From positions 1 through 64,000 of the forward strand of contig JANXMQ010000111.1 in assembly GCA_025354565.1 (NCBI GenBank): 64,000 nucleotides of DNA, read 5' to 3'. The position numbers and the translations under genes were made by a program. The stretch comes from Akkermansiaceae bacterium (GTDB lineage Bacteria > Verrucomicrobiota > Verrucomicrobiia > Verrucomicrobiales > Akkermansiaceae). A model generated the notes under the pieces. It worked only from the letters and a program-made list of their open reading frames with translations, searched no databases and was not told the origin of the DNA. Position 1 is the stretch's first letter. Every line of letters starts with the position of its first letter. Shown here one piece after another: positions 32,830 through 42,474 of this stretch.

Positions 32830-33000
32830 TCATAGCGGCGCAAACATCCGCTGCGCATCGACCGGGATGCGATCCCCTGGTCCTACGATGACGATGTCGC
32901 CGACGACTGCCTCTGTGACCGGCACGGAAATATTCTCTTGGCCGCGGCGGCTTGCGCGCTGATTTTGCCAAAAGGATTCCAGACGACGGTCGGGATTTGG
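32830..33000 (-). pseudogene. Fragment of a P-type ATPase
   Basis: Read on the minus strand in one frame, this stretch gives ENISVPVTEAVVGDIVIVGP, then GDRIPVDAQ, and soon a stop. VxxxDIVxVxPGDRIPVD is the actuator-domain signature of heavy-metal and cation P-type ATPases. A stop precedes it at about 33005 and no other ATPase motif (DKTGT, TGD) follows, so it is an isolated relic between the peroxidase and DUF1501 genes. Confidence 0.5.
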
Positions 33001-33011
33001 TCAACTTCCCG

Positions 33012-34463
33012 TCACGCCAGAATCTTCTTCATCACATGTGCGGGTTCCACGCCGGTGAGCTTTTGGTCGAGGCCGCGGTAGGGGTAGGTGAGGCGTTTGT
33101 GGTCGATGCCGAGCTGGTGGAGAATGGTCGCATTGAGGTCGCGGATGTGATAAGGATCTTGCGTAATGTTCCAACAGAAATCATCCGTTGCGCCGACGAC
33201 GGAGCCGCCTTTCACACCGGCACCGGCCATCCAGATGGAGAAGCAGCGGCCGTGGTGATCACGACCGGCGACGGGCGATCCGAGATTGCCTTGTGAGTAA
33301 ACGGTGCGACCAAACTCACCGCCCCAAATGACGAGGGTATCCTCTAGCAGACCACGTTGTTTTAAATCCAGAATAAGAGCGGCGGAGGGTTGATCGGTGT
33401 CGCGGCACTGGTTAGGAAGCTGCTTGGTGATGGCGATGTGCTGGTCCCAACCGCGATGGAAGAGCTGGATGAAACGGACGCCGCGCTCGGCGAGGCGGCG
33501 GGCTAATAGGCAGTTTGCGGCGAAGGTGCCAGGCTTGCGGGATTCCGGGCCGTAGAGTTCGAAAGTGGCGGCGGACTCGTTAGTTAGATCCGTTAGTTCG
33601 GGCACGGAGGCCTGCATGCGGAAGGCCATTTCGTAGGCATGGATCCGGGCGACGGTTTCCGGATCGCCGACGTCATCGGCAAAGCGTTGGTTGAGAATTT
33701 CAAGTTCGCTGAGTTGGGCGCGGCGCTGCTCGCGACTGACGCCGTTCGGGTTGTCCAGATAGAGCACGGGATCGGCCCCGGCGCGGAGAATGACGCCTTG
33801 ATGTTGGGAAGGAAGGTAACCGCTGCCCCAGAGGCGGGAGAAAATCGGCTGGTCGGGATTTTTTCCGGTGCCTTGGGAAATGAGCACCATGTAGGCGGGG
33901 AGGTTCGAGTTGTCGGTGCCGAGGCCATAACTGACCCAAGCGCCGGCGGAAGCGTGGCCGAGCTGCATCGAGCCGGTGTTGATGAGCGTGATGGCGGGGT
34001 CGTGGTTGATCGCCTCGGTGTGCATCGAGCGGATGACGCAGATCTCGCCAGCAATTTTCTGGGTGTGCGGGAGCAGGTCGGAAAGCCACACGCCGGACGG
34101 GCCGCAGAGTTGTCCCGGGGCGATGGGTTGGACGACCGGGAATTTCGACTGCCCGGCGGTCATGCCGGTGACGCGTTGACCGCCGCGCACGGAGTCGGGG
34201 AGGTCGCTGCCGTGGAGTTTCTTAAGGACGTCCTTGCCATCGAAGAGATCGACATGCGACGGCCCGCCGGATTGGAAGAGATAGATTACCCGTTTCGCTT
34301 TCGGCGCGATGGTACGGAAGGCGGCCATGTTTTCCTCGTTCGGTTGCTCGCCGCGCGCGATCTTCGCTAGCGAGGGCAGGAGCAGCGCGGAAAGCGCAAC
34401 GTGCCCGAGGCCGTTGGCGGACTTTCCCAAAAAGGCGCGGCGGGAGAAGATGAGGGGGTTCAT
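33012..34463 (-). CDS. DUF1501 exported protein (pair 1)
   Basis: 483 residues with a Tat signal ([19 protein letters not shown]). DUF1501 is a sulfatase/alkaline phosphatase-like fold of unknown reaction. Typical segments are [66 protein letters not shown] and [17 protein letters not shown]. In this phylum it is paired with a PSD1 cytochrome, as here (34588). The proteins probably act together in the periplasm, and export of this one in folded form suggests it binds a cofactor or metal. A tandem repeat separates it from its partner. Confidence 0.92.
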   Translation of the reverse strand: MNPLIFSRRAFLGKSANGLGHVALSALLLPSLAKIARGEQPNEENMAAFRTIAPKAKRVIYLFQSGGPSHVDLFDGKDVLKKLHGSDLPDSVRGGQRVTGMTAGQSKFPVVQPIAPGQLCGPSGVWLSDLLPHTQKIAGEICVIRSMHTEAINHDPAITLINTGSMQLGHASAGAWVSYGLGTDNSNLPAYMVLISQGTGKNPDQPIFSRLWGSGYLPSQHQGVILRAGADPVLYLDNPNGVSREQRRAQLSELEILNQRFADDVGDPETVARIHAYEMAFRMQASVPELTDLTNESAATFELYGPESRKPGTFAANCLLARRLAERGVRFIQLFHRGWDQHIAITKQLPNQCRDTDQPSAALILDLKQRGLLEDTLVIWGGEFGRTVYSQGNLGSPVAGRDHHGRCFSIWMAGAGVKGGSVVGATDDFCWNITQDPYHIRDLNATILHQLGIDHKRLTYPYRGLDQKLTGVEPAHVMKKILA

Positions 34464-34488
34464 GGGAGAGGTTGGGGATAGGGGATAA

Positions 34489-34533
34489 GAGATTTGAGAT
34501 TTGAGATGTGAGATGTGAGATGTGAGATGTGAG
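34489..34533 (+). repeat. Heptamer tandem repeat
   Basis: GAGATTT twice, then GAGATGT four times and a partial GAG, without interruption. It lies in the 124-base gap between the PSD1 and DUF1501 genes of pair 1. Copy number may vary by slippage. Confidence 0.95.
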
Positions 34534-34587
34534 TAAGAAAAAGAAGAGGTTTAGAACTACATTCTCCTATCTCCTATCTCCGATCCA

Positions 34588-37500
34588 TTATCGACGCGTC
34601 AGCGTCTCTGATAGGTTAAATAGCGTGGATGCGAGCTGCGTCCAGGCGGCTTGTTCGGCGGGTGGGGCGGTGGTGGTTTGTTCGAGTTCGCCGATGGCGA
34701 GGAGTTCGCGGGCGGCGGGTTCGTCGGACTGGTAGCGCTGGCGCTCGCGCTTCAGGGCGGATTCGAGGGTGGCAAGTTCCTGGCTGACTGGCGGGCGGGA
34801 GGTGATGGATTCGAAACCGGCGGCGAGGCGGTCGCGATCGCTGGGGTACGACATGCCTAGTAGTTTTGTGGCAAAAGCACGGGAGGCCTCGACGAACTGC
34901 GGGTCATTCAGCGTGACCAGCGCTTGGAGCGGGGTGTTGGTGGGCAGGCGGCCGATCGAGCAAATTTCCCGGTTCGGCGCGTCGAAGGTGGAAAGGTTGG
35001 TCGGAGGCAGAGTGCGTTTCCAGTAGGTGTAGAGTGAGCGGCGATGGAGTTTTTCGCCGTGGTCTTGAACGAAAGTCTGCGAGGTGGCGGGGCTGGAGCC
35101 GTAGTGGGAAACCTGCCGCCAGAGGTCGCCGGGCTGATAGGGTTTCACACTGGGACCGCCGAGCCGCTCAACTAACAGGCCAGCGGTGGCGAGTGCTTGA
35201 TCGCGGATTTGTTCGGCAGTTAGACGGAAGCGCGGGCCGCGGGCGAGGAGCTCGTTGCGGGGATCTTTGGTGAGGAGTTCGGGAGTGGTGTTAGAAGATT
35301 GGCGATAGGTGCGGGAAGTGAGGATGAACTTGATGAGGCGTTTCCGGTCCCAGCCGTTTTCGCGGAAATCGACGGCCAGCCAGTCGAGCAATTCCGGGTG
35401 CGATGGCCACTGGCCCTGCGACCCGAGGTCGGCAGTGGAGGCGGAAAGCCCGCGACCGAAGAAGTGTTCCCAAAGCCGGTTCACGGCGACGCGGCTGGTG
35501 AGCGGGTGGTCGGGACGGGTCAGCCATTTCGCGAGGTCGAGACGATTGGCCGGACGGTCGCGGAAGGTGCCCGTGGCCTTGTCGAACGTGGGATCATCCG
35601 AGAGTGGCGGCAGGGCGGCGGGACTGCCGGGTGTGACTTCGTCCTTCGGCGCGGAGTAAACGCCGCGCTCGAGAATATGGGTTACGCGGGGTTTCGGCGC
35701 GGTGTTCATGACGAGAACCTGATGCTTTTCGGTGAGCATCGAAAGGCGCTCTTCTAGGTTCTTGATCTGGCTGCGTAACTCGGCTTTTTCCGGGGCGATC
35801 TGGTGGAAATAGTCGCGAAGTTTCGCGGTTTGCTCCGGCGAGCGGGTGGCGGGATCGGCAGTTAGAATTGCGGTGATCTCGGCGGGATGCGGCGAGCCAT
35901 CGTCATTTCCTGAAAGCGCGAAGACTTGGAAGTGGGCAGGCGAGGTGTTCTGGCCGTAGTTGAAAAGGATCTCGGTGGTGAGGTAGGGGGTGGCGCTCGG
36001 TTGGATTGGGGTGGCGAAGGTCAGCGTGAGGTGCTGCGGTTCGGTGCTGCCAGTGGGCGGGGACCATCCGACGAGCGGGTCGGTGATGAGGGCCTTGCGG
36101 GGTTCGAAGCCGGGCTGCTCGCCGCTGGCGCTGAGGCGGAAAACCGGCAGGATCGCGTTGAGATCGACATTTCCAGCCGGAAAGGTGGAGACGGAGGTGG
36201 TGATGGAACTGAGCATGAAATTGCCCTCCAGCCCTTTGGACCCGCCGTAGCCGAGCTTGCCCTTCGACTTTTCGCCAGGAGAAAACACCACGCGGATGCC
36301 ACGGATCGGTGGGCCGCTGACGGGGAGTTTTGTCAGGATGTTGTAGGCCGCAAAGTCGCCACCGGCGATGGTGACGGACTGATCGGGCTGGACCTTGATC
36401 CGGTCCGGGCTGCCGTTCGGCGCGGTGGCGGAGACGACTTCGAGTGGTGTTAGAACGAGGTTCTTGCCGCGTTGGGCGAGGTCGGCTCGCTGGTCGATTT
36501 CCCATTTCGCCTGGGCCTTGGGGATGGGAGCGGCGAAGACGTGCTTGGCGGTGTCCAGCTCGTGGCGGACGCTTTCCGCTTCGGCGGGGGTGGCGAGACA
36601 AGAAGCGGCGTTGATTGCGGGCGCGGCGTTGATGCCTTTGTCACCCGCGAGTCCGGCGTCGCCGAGGGTGTTGAAAAAGGCGAAGAAGCGGTAGTAATCG
36701 CGCTGGGTGAAGGGGTCGTATTTGTGATCGTGGCACTGTGCGCAGCCGAGGGTCAGGCCGAGGAAGGTTTCGGAAGTCGTCTTCACGCGGTCGGCGACAT
36801 AGTTCGTTAGATTTTCCTCGGGGATAGTGCCGCCTTCATGGGTGATGGCGTGATTTCGGCTGAAGCCGGTGGCGACGATCTGCTGCTCGGTGGCGTTCGG
36901 CAGAAGGTCGCCGGCGAGTTGCTCGGTGAGGAATTGGTCGTAGGGCTGGTTGTCGTTGAAGGATTTGATCACCCAGTCGCGCCAGATCCACTGGTCACGG
37001 CCGCCGTCGATCGAGTAGCCGTTGGTATCGGCATAGCGGGCGGCATCCAGCCATGAAACGGCGAAATTTTCCCCGAAACGAGGCGAGGCAAGCAGGCGGT
37101 CCACCAGCGATTCATAGGCCTGAGGGGATTTATCCTCGATGAAGGCTTTAACGTCTACTGCTGACGGAGGCAGGCCGGTGAGGTCGAAGGAAACACGGCG
37201 GATCAGGGTGTTGCGGTCGGCTTCGGGTGAAAAAGCGAGGTTCTCTGTTTTCAGCCGGGCGGAAACAAAATGATCGATGGCTCCGAGAGCAGGGTCGGTA
37301 AAAGCGGCCTTCTTCGGAGTCTGAAACGCCCAATGGCCCTCATAGACTGCGCCTTCCTTGATCCAGCGGGTGAGTTTTGCCGCGTCTTCGGCAGTGAATT
37401 TCATGTGTGCCTCCGGCGGCGGCATGACTTCGTCCGGGTCCTTGCTATTGATGTGTTCCACCACCAGCGACTCCTCGGGTTTTCCGGGAACGATCGCCGG

Positions 37501-37698
37501 CTTCTTCGATTCGCCGCCGAGCAAGGCCCGCTCGCGGAGGTCGAGACGGAGCTCGGCTTTCACGGCGGCGGCGTCGGGTCCGTGGCAGGTGAAGCAGGTC
37601 TTCGAGAGGATCGGCCGAATGTCGCGATTGAACGCCAGCGGCTCGGCGGCTCCGAGGGGGAGCGCAAGTGCGACTGAGGCAATCACGAAGCGAATCAT
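34588..37698 (-). CDS. PSD1/planctomycete cytochrome c protein, DUF1549-DUF1553 (pair 1)
   Basis: 1036 residues. Signal peptide (FVIASVALALPLGAAEP), then a cytochrome c-type CxxCH heme site in SKTCFTCHGPDA and PAIVPGKPEESLVV. DUF1549 follows ([61 protein letters not shown], which is a second CxxCH). A beta-rich middle is next, and DUF1553 ends the protein ([47 protein letters not shown]). Such proteins are likely periplasmic redox partners in polymer catabolism; the reaction is unproven. ATG 37698 is used because GGGG lies seven bases before it; ATG 37704 is possible. DUF1501 is downstream. Confidence 0.92.
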   Translation of the reverse strand: MIRFVIASVALALPLGAAEPLAFNRDIRPILSKTCFTCHGPDAAAVKAELRLDLRERALLGGESKKPAIVPGKPEESLVVEHINSKDPDEVMPPPEAHMKFTAEDAAKLTRWIKEGAVYEGHWAFQTPKKAAFTDPALGAIDHFVSARLKTENLAFSPEADRNTLIRRVSFDLTGLPPSAVDVKAFIEDKSPQAYESLVDRLLASPRFGENFAVSWLDAARYADTNGYSIDGGRDQWIWRDWVIKSFNDNQPYDQFLTEQLAGDLLPNATEQQIVATGFSRNHAITHEGGTIPEENLTNYVADRVKTTSETFLGLTLGCAQCHDHKYDPFTQRDYYRFFAFFNTLGDAGLAGDKGINAAPAINAASCLATPAEAESVRHELDTAKHVFAAPIPKAQAKWEIDQRADLAQRGKNLVLTPLEVVSATAPNGSPDRIKVQPDQSVTIAGGDFAAYNILTKLPVSGPPIRGIRVVFSPGEKSKGKLGYGGSKGLEGNFMLSSITTSVSTFPAGNVDLNAILPVFRLSASGEQPGFEPRKALITDPLVGWSPPTGSTEPQHLTLTFATPIQPSATPYLTTEILFNYGQNTSPAHFQVFALSGNDDGSPHPAEITAILTADPATRSPEQTAKLRDYFHQIAPEKAELRSQIKNLEERLSMLTEKHQVLVMNTAPKPRVTHILERGVYSAPKDEVTPGSPAALPPLSDDPTFDKATGTFRDRPANRLDLAKWLTRPDHPLTSRVAVNRLWEHFFGRGLSASTADLGSQGQWPSHPELLDWLAVDFRENGWDRKRLIKFILTSRTYRQSSNTTPELLTKDPRNELLARGPRFRLTAEQIRDQALATAGLLVERLGGPSVKPYQPGDLWRQVSHYGSSPATSQTFVQDHGEKLHRRSLYTYWKRTLPPTNLSTFDAPNREICSIGRLPTNTPLQALVTLNDPQFVEASRAFATKLLGMSYPSDRDRLAAGFESITSRPPVSQELATLESALKRERQRYQSDEPAARELLAIGELEQTTTAPPAEQAAWTQLASTLFNLSETLTRR

Positions 37699-37843
37699 AA
37701 TCATGCCCCATATACGGGCATCAACCTGCTGTTGTATCGGGCAAACTCCCTGTTGCAGAAGCACAGGCGAGGTCATGCGAAGACATCGAGACTGAGGATT
37801 CCATCGAGTCCTCGGACAACGCATGATTTTTCTAACAGTGCGC

Positions 37844-38374
37844 TCAACCCCGAGGAGCCAAGGCATCCCACGCGGCCTTTTCCGCCTTCGCCTTCTGATA
37901 CTCCATCATAATTTTCCAAGCGCCCTGCTCTTTCACTAACAGCGCCTCGAACTCGACGTATTCCGGTTTGGCCTCACCTCCGGCATCGCGCGACGTGTAG
38001 AGAAAAAATCCCGACTCGTGCGCCGTGGTTGCATCACCATAGCGATGGACAAAACGGAACTCCACGGAGGATTGCCTTTGCCCCGCTCGGGTATCGTCGA
38101 ACTCTTTCTTCCAGCGCGCAAGGGCCTGGCTGAGCGGGTAGCTGATGCGCTTCGTGCCCGAGACGAGGACGGCCTTCTGATGGCATCCGGCTTGGTAAGC
38201 GGCGAAGTCTCCCGCTTTCACCGAGCGTGAAACTTCCGCCCAGTAGGCATCGAGCTCGGCCAGTCGCGCCACGTCCGGGTCCGGAAGCGGGGGCACTTGG
38301 ATCTGAGCCGGAGAGGTTCCGGTAAAAATTGCGGAAACGATGAGCGCCAAGCCGACGCATGAGGCAGCGGGCAT
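37844..38374 (-). CDS. Exported SnoaL/DUF4440-like protein
   Basis: 176 residues with a signal peptide (GLALIVSAIFTGTSPAQ). The body (ELDAYWAEVSRSVKAGDFAAYQ, AVLVSGTKRISYPLSQAL, EFRFVHRYGDATTAHESGFF, FEALLVKEQGAWKIMMEYQ) has the helix and curved sheet pattern of NTF2-like DUF4440/SnoaL proteins, which bind small ligands or act as simple enzymes. Function cannot be specified. ATG 38374 is chosen for the signal peptide. It lies upstream of the pair 1 PSD1 gene on the same strand, 145 bases away, so cotranscription is uncertain. Confidence 0.7.
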   Translation of the reverse strand: MPAASCVGLALIVSAIFTGTSPAQIQVPPLPDPDVARLAELDAYWAEVSRSVKAGDFAAYQAGCHQKAVLVSGTKRISYPLSQALARWKKEFDDTRAGQRQSSVEFRFVHRYGDATTAHESGFFLYTSRDAGGEAKPEYVEFEALLVKEQGAWKIMMEYQKAKAEKAAWDALAPRG

Positions 38375-38464
38375 TTTTTTAATTTCGGTCAACCGCGCAC
38401 GAGTCTTTGAAATGATGCGAAGTTCTAGCGTGGAGTCGTATAGCAACTGAGTGAAGAAATGCAT

Positions 38465-38815
38465 AATGTGTTTTCGGTTAGTAAAAATTCGGGGGCCTGC
38501 GGAGTGGGGTGTTGAGTGAATTTTCGGACGGTCTCAGCAGTGTTATAAATCTACGCTTACCACGACGCCTTTCGCACGCCACTTGTTTCATCATTGGCCG
38601 ATCAAAAATCAGCAATCATCAATCGTCATTCATCAATCCTGTTGTGGGGGCTGACCCAGCGGCGGCGCATTGATTGCCGATTGATGATTGAGGAACTTTG
38701 ATTTTTGATTTTCTGAAGATTTCTCAATCCACACCCAGAATGCAGGCCCACCATTTTCATTGAACCGCGCTGCGCAGGCTGGACAGCGCGGATCTCTGGC
38801 AACACGCTGGTCGCC
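38465..38815. other. Divergent gap with an inverted repeat
   Basis: No gene is supported here. An inverted repeat is present: ATCAAAAATCAGCAATCATC at 38601 pairs with GATTGATGATTGAGG and TTTGATTTTTGAT at 38679-38709 across about 55 bases. The arms are AT-rich against a GC-rich background. It may be a remnant of a small mobile element or a bidirectional terminator. Promoters for both flanking genes should also lie here but are not clear. Confidence 0.6.
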
Positions 38816-39625
38816 ATGATTTCACTTCAACATCGTTTCAGCGGCACTCTTCGTATGCCCATCAAGCTGTCTTTCACCGCCACGGGCATTGCCACGGCGC
38901 TACTGATCTCGGGTGGATTTGCCTTATCACAAACTCCTGTGCCAGCGCCGGTGCCACCTAGCGCAGCCCCGGTGCAAACACCGCCCGCGAAGAAGGTCCA
39001 GGATTGGGCGGGCCTCGGACGCTATCGCGAGGAGAACGCACAACTCCCTGCTCCGGCCGCCGGGGAGAACCGCGTGGTATTCATGGGTGACTCGATCACC
39101 GATGCTTGGAAACAAGAGGGCCGCCCGTTTTTCCCGGGCAAACCCTATGTCAACCGCGGCATCAGCGGACAGACGACGCCGCAGATGCTCATCCGGTTCC
39201 GCCCGGATGTCATCGACCGCAAGCCCAAGGTCGTGGTAATCCTTGCGGGAACCAATGATCTAGCAGGAAACACCGGGCCCATGACCCCCGAGGAAACCTT
39301 GGGCAATCTGATGTCGATGGCGGAACTCGCGCAGGCCAACGGCATTCGCGTGGTGCTCGCCTCCGTGCTGCCTTCCATCAAATTTCAATGGCGTCCTGAT
39401 ATGCCAAATCCTGCCGACCGAATCATCGCCATGAATGCCATGATCAAGGACTACGCAGTGAAACATGGATTGACGTATCTCGACTACCACTCGGCCATGG
39501 TGGATGCGGAAAAAGGTCTCAAGCACGAGTATGCCGAGGACATGGTCCATCCTAACCAAGCCGGCTATGACGTCATGGCACCGCTGGCTGAGAAAGCGAT
39601 TGCTCAGGCCCTGAGCCAACCTTAA
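38816..39625 (+). CDS. Exported SGNH/GDSL hydrolase
   Basis: 269 residues with a signal or anchor (TGIATALLISGGFALSQ) and a proline-rich linker. The SGNH blocks are present in order: VVFMGDSITDAW (nucleophile Ser), NRGISGQTTPQML (Gly), VILAGTNDLAG (Asn) and HPNQAGYDVM (His). Relatives are acetyl or acyl esterases working on carbohydrates. A later start at ATG 38855 would give a shorter, more usual signal peptide; neither start has a strong ribosome binding site. It is convergent with the sialate esterase-like gene. Confidence 0.9.
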   Translation: MISLQHRFSGTLRMPIKLSFTATGIATALLISGGFALSQTPVPAPVPPSAAPVQTPPAKKVQDWAGLGRYREENAQLPAPAAGENRVVFMGDSITDAWKQEGRPFFPGKPYVNRGISGQTTPQMLIRFRPDVIDRKPKVVVILAGTNDLAGNTGPMTPEETLGNLMSMAELAQANGIRVVLASVLPSIKFQWRPDMPNPADRIIAMNAMIKDYAVKHGLTYLDYHSAMVDAEKGLKHEYAEDMVHPNQAGYDVMAPLAEKAIAQALSQP

Positions 39626-39706
39626 CCAAGAAGTCCCAACTCACATTGCACGTCATCCAATGGAGAATTTCTTGAGTAAAATGTCGGTGATGATTTGAGC
39701 CAATTT

Positions 39707-40861
39707 TTAACGCGTGGTGGCCAGTTGCTTTTCCAACCACGGACTGATAGATTCTGCCCAAAGTCTGCCGTGTAATTGAAGGCCGAGCGCATTAAAATGA
39801 ACACCTGTGCGATACTCGGCGCGCAACGCATCGGTATCAGGTCCTACGTGCGAGACACCACGATCCCAGAGTGATTTTTGCGCAGCGCGAAACTCGTCGT
39901 CACTCGGGTCATTCTCGCTGTGATAACTGACCCGGGCGGTGAACCACGGAATTTCCCATCCGGCGTGCTTGCTTGTCGCATGGATCAGTTTTTCCATGTA
40001 AATGCAATATTGCTCGCCGCTGATCTGGCGGTCCGCAGGATAACCGCTGCGCGCCTGTCCGGCGTCCGATTCGCCCTGATGCCAAAGAATCGCGCGGATG
40101 CCTCGCGGGCCGCATGCGGTGATGCGGCTGGAGAGGTTTGCAAAATGATCGCCGATGACTTCCCACTCGCCGGGACCGACGGAGCGCAATCCATTGCCAG
40201 TGGTCGTCTCCTGTTGCACTCGCTCGCCTTTCGGCAGCCATTCGCGCACGCTGGTCGAGCCGACGCCAACCGCAACGATGCCGATCGGCACATGAAATCT
40301 TGTTACCATTAAATCGCCAAAAGCCGGCATGAAGCTGCCTCCGGCTCCGGTCGCACCGGGTTGCGGATCACTCGCGAGTTGCCACTTTGTGCCGCTGAAA
40401 GCCGCGACGAGTCCCGTTTGAGTGAGTTGCTTTTCCGAACCGTGATTTGCAGAGTTCGATTGTCCAGCAACGACAAAGACCTCGCCGATTCCGACGTGAT
40501 CGACGCTTGTTGAGGTCAGAGTTCCGTCATTTCTAATCGCACGCACTTCAAGTCCAAACCAGCCACCTGCATCGCCGTGCAGTTCCGCAGAAAAATCGGA
40601 CTCGCTGATTTTTGCGGCAAGTGGTTTCCACTCCGGTTGATTTTCGGCGTTGCTTTTAGCTTCGACAATGCGCGCTTCAATTTTCGCATCGGGAGCGGGC
40701 AACTTTCCTGCGATGCGTATCGTGCCATGTTCCCGCGAGTCGCGCTGAAAGACCTGATAGTCGAGTGGCGAATCGAGCGTGAGCGGCGCGAACTCTGCGG
40801 CGCGTGCTTGAAAAACAACCGGTACCAGCACGCTAAAGATGGAGAGAGTCAGTGACTTCAT
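39707..40861 (-). CDS. Exported sialate O-acetylesterase-like protein (SASA)
   Basis: 384 residues with a signal peptide (SIFSVLVPVVFQARAAE). After an N-terminal beta-rich domain comes the SGNH-type SASA domain: VFVVAGQSNSANHG (nucleophile Ser), GIVAVGVGSTSVREW, ILWHQGESDA and the final VHFNALGLQLHGRLW with the catalytic His. Family members remove acetyl groups from sialic acids or plant polysaccharides such as xylan. It lies near the DUF1501/PSD1 pairs, consistent with polymer degradation. Start ATG 40861 places the signal peptide directly at the N-terminus. Confidence 0.88.
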   Translation of the reverse strand: MKSLTLSIFSVLVPVVFQARAAEFAPLTLDSPLDYQVFQRDSREHGTIRIAGKLPAPDAKIEARIVEAKSNAENQPEWKPLAAKISESDFSAELHGDAGGWFGLEVRAIRNDGTLTSTSVDHVGIGEVFVVAGQSNSANHGSEKQLTQTGLVAAFSGTKWQLASDPQPGATGAGGSFMPAFGDLMVTRFHVPIGIVAVGVGSTSVREWLPKGERVQQETTTGNGLRSVGPGEWEVIGDHFANLSSRITACGPRGIRAILWHQGESDAGQARSGYPADRQISGEQYCIYMEKLIHATSKHAGWEIPWFTARVSYHSENDPSDDEFRAAQKSLWDRGVSHVGPDTDALRAEYRTGVHFNALGLQLHGRLWAESISPWLEKQLATTR

Positions 40862-41004
40862 TATGCCGCAGTCGTCTTATTGATTGTTTGTTAGAAGTTC
40901 GTTTTTACCGCGAAACTGTCCCAGGCAGCCGCGGGGTAGGTCTTCGCGATGCGTCGCCCGTTCAAGGCCGATCGGATGGGCGAAAAAAGTCGGTGAGCGC
41001 AGGG

Positions 41005-42468
41005 CTACGCGAAAAGTTCTTTGACGACGCGGGCGGGTTCGACGCCGGTGAGGCGTTGGTCGAGGCCTTGGTACTTGAACGAGAGTCGCTCGTGTTCGAT
41101 GCCCAGGCTGTAGAGGATGGTGGCGTGGAGGTCGCGGATGTGGACGGGGTCCTTGACGATGTTGTAGGACATTTCATCGGTTTCACCGTAAACTTGACCG
41201 CCTTTGATCCCACCGCCAGCCATCCAGAGGGAGAAGCAACGAGGATGGTGATCACGACCGTAATCGGTGGCACTGAGCGCGCCCTGAGAGTAGATGGTGC
41301 GGCCGAATTCGCCGCCAAAGACGACGAGGGTGTCCTCTAACATTCCGCGTTGTTTGAGGTCTTGAATGAGTCCGTAAATGCCTTGATCGACGTCCTTGCA
41401 TTGCGAGGCGAGGTCGCGCGGGAGGGATCCGTGCTGATCCCAGCCGCGATGGAAGATCTGGACGAAGCGGACGCCACGCTCGAGCAGGCGGCGGGCCATG
41501 AGGGTGGAGTTGGCGAAGGTGCCGCGCGTTTTACTCTCCGGGCCGTAGAGCGAATAGACATGCTCGGATTCGCTGGAAAGGTCGGTGAGTTCGGGGACGG
41601 AGGCCTGCATGCGGAAGGCCATTTCATATTGCTGCATGCGGTTCTTAATCTCGGGGTCGCCGACGTCTTCGTAGGAGCTCTCGTTGATCTGGTTCAGGCC
41701 ATCGAGCATCTTGCGGCGCATGTCGCGGGAGACGCCGGGGGCATCTTTGAGAAAGAGTACCGCATCGCCAAGCGAGCGGAGGGCGACGCCAGCGTGTTTT
41801 CCCTCCAGAAAACCGGAACCCCAGAGGCGGGAGGAGATGGCTTGGACGTTAGAAAATGGCGAAGAGTGGGTGGCGTGGAGGACGACGAAGGACGGCAGAT
41901 CCTGATTCATCGAGCCGAGGCCGTAGGAGAGCCAGGAGCCCATGGAGGCTTTTCCGTTCTGCATGGAGCCGGTGCAGATGAGCTGGTTGGCGGGCTCATG
42001 GTTGATCGCGTCGGTGTGCATCGACTTGATGAGGCAGATGTCGTCGGCCATTTTGCCGGTCCACGGCAGCAGTTCGCTGATCCATGTGCCGGCTTTCCCG
42101 TGCTGGTTGAATTTGAAAATACTGGGCGCGAGTGGGAAAGTGGCTTGGCCGGAAGTCATGCCGGTGAGGCGCTGGCCTTGGTCCTTGAGCCACTGGTTGA
42201 GGTCTTCTTTGAATCGCTTGGTGAGGTCCGGCTTGTAGTCGAAGAGGTCGAGCTGGGATGGCGCTCCGATGAGAGAAACGTAGATCACGCGTTTCGCCTT
42301 GGGGGCGATCTGCGGGATGCCAGCCATCAATCCGCTGAGATCCTGTGAGCCCGCGAAGACGGGTCGGTCGAGGAGGGAGGCGAGTGCGGCAGCGCCAAGT
42401 CCGGTGCTGGTTTTCCGGAAGAACTGTCGCCGGGTGAGGGCGTTGTTATAGGTCTCTAAGGGGTTCAT
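41005..42468 (-). CDS. DUF1501 exported protein (pair 2)
   Basis: 487 residues, with a Tat-like signal (LTRRQFFRKTSTGLGAAALAS). DUF1501 segments are [68 protein letters not shown] and GRDHHPRCFSLWMAGGGIKGG. It is more like the pair 1 protein than the pair 3 protein by eye. Six bases separate it from the upstream PSD1 gene, so the pair is one operon. It holds few GTTAG/CTAAC pentamers for its length. Confidence 0.93.
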   Translation of the reverse strand: MNPLETYNNALTRRQFFRKTSTGLGAAALASLLDRPVFAGSQDLSGLMAGIPQIAPKAKRVIYVSLIGAPSQLDLFDYKPDLTKRFKEDLNQWLKDQGQRLTGMTSGQATFPLAPSIFKFNQHGKAGTWISELLPWTGKMADDICLIKSMHTDAINHEPANQLICTGSMQNGKASMGSWLSYGLGSMNQDLPSFVVLHATHSSPFSNVQAISSRLWGSGFLEGKHAGVALRSLGDAVLFLKDAPGVSRDMRRKMLDGLNQINESSYEDVGDPEIKNRMQQYEMAFRMQASVPELTDLSSESEHVYSLYGPESKTRGTFANSTLMARRLLERGVRFVQIFHRGWDQHGSLPRDLASQCKDVDQGIYGLIQDLKQRGMLEDTLVVFGGEFGRTIYSQGALSATDYGRDHHPRCFSLWMAGGGIKGGQVYGETDEMSYNIVKDPVHIRDLHATILYSLGIEHERLSFKYQGLDQRLTGVEPARVVKELFA

Positions 42469-42474
42469 GACGGA

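Noticed and set aside
32267-33004. Longer start for the glutathione peroxidase gene
   Set aside because: The extra 65 residues are arginine-rich and come from an out-of-frame P-type ATPase relic; the signal peptide begins at 32809.
41350-42348. Plus-strand frame of 332 codons
   Set aside because: Antisense shadow of the pair 2 DUF1501 gene.
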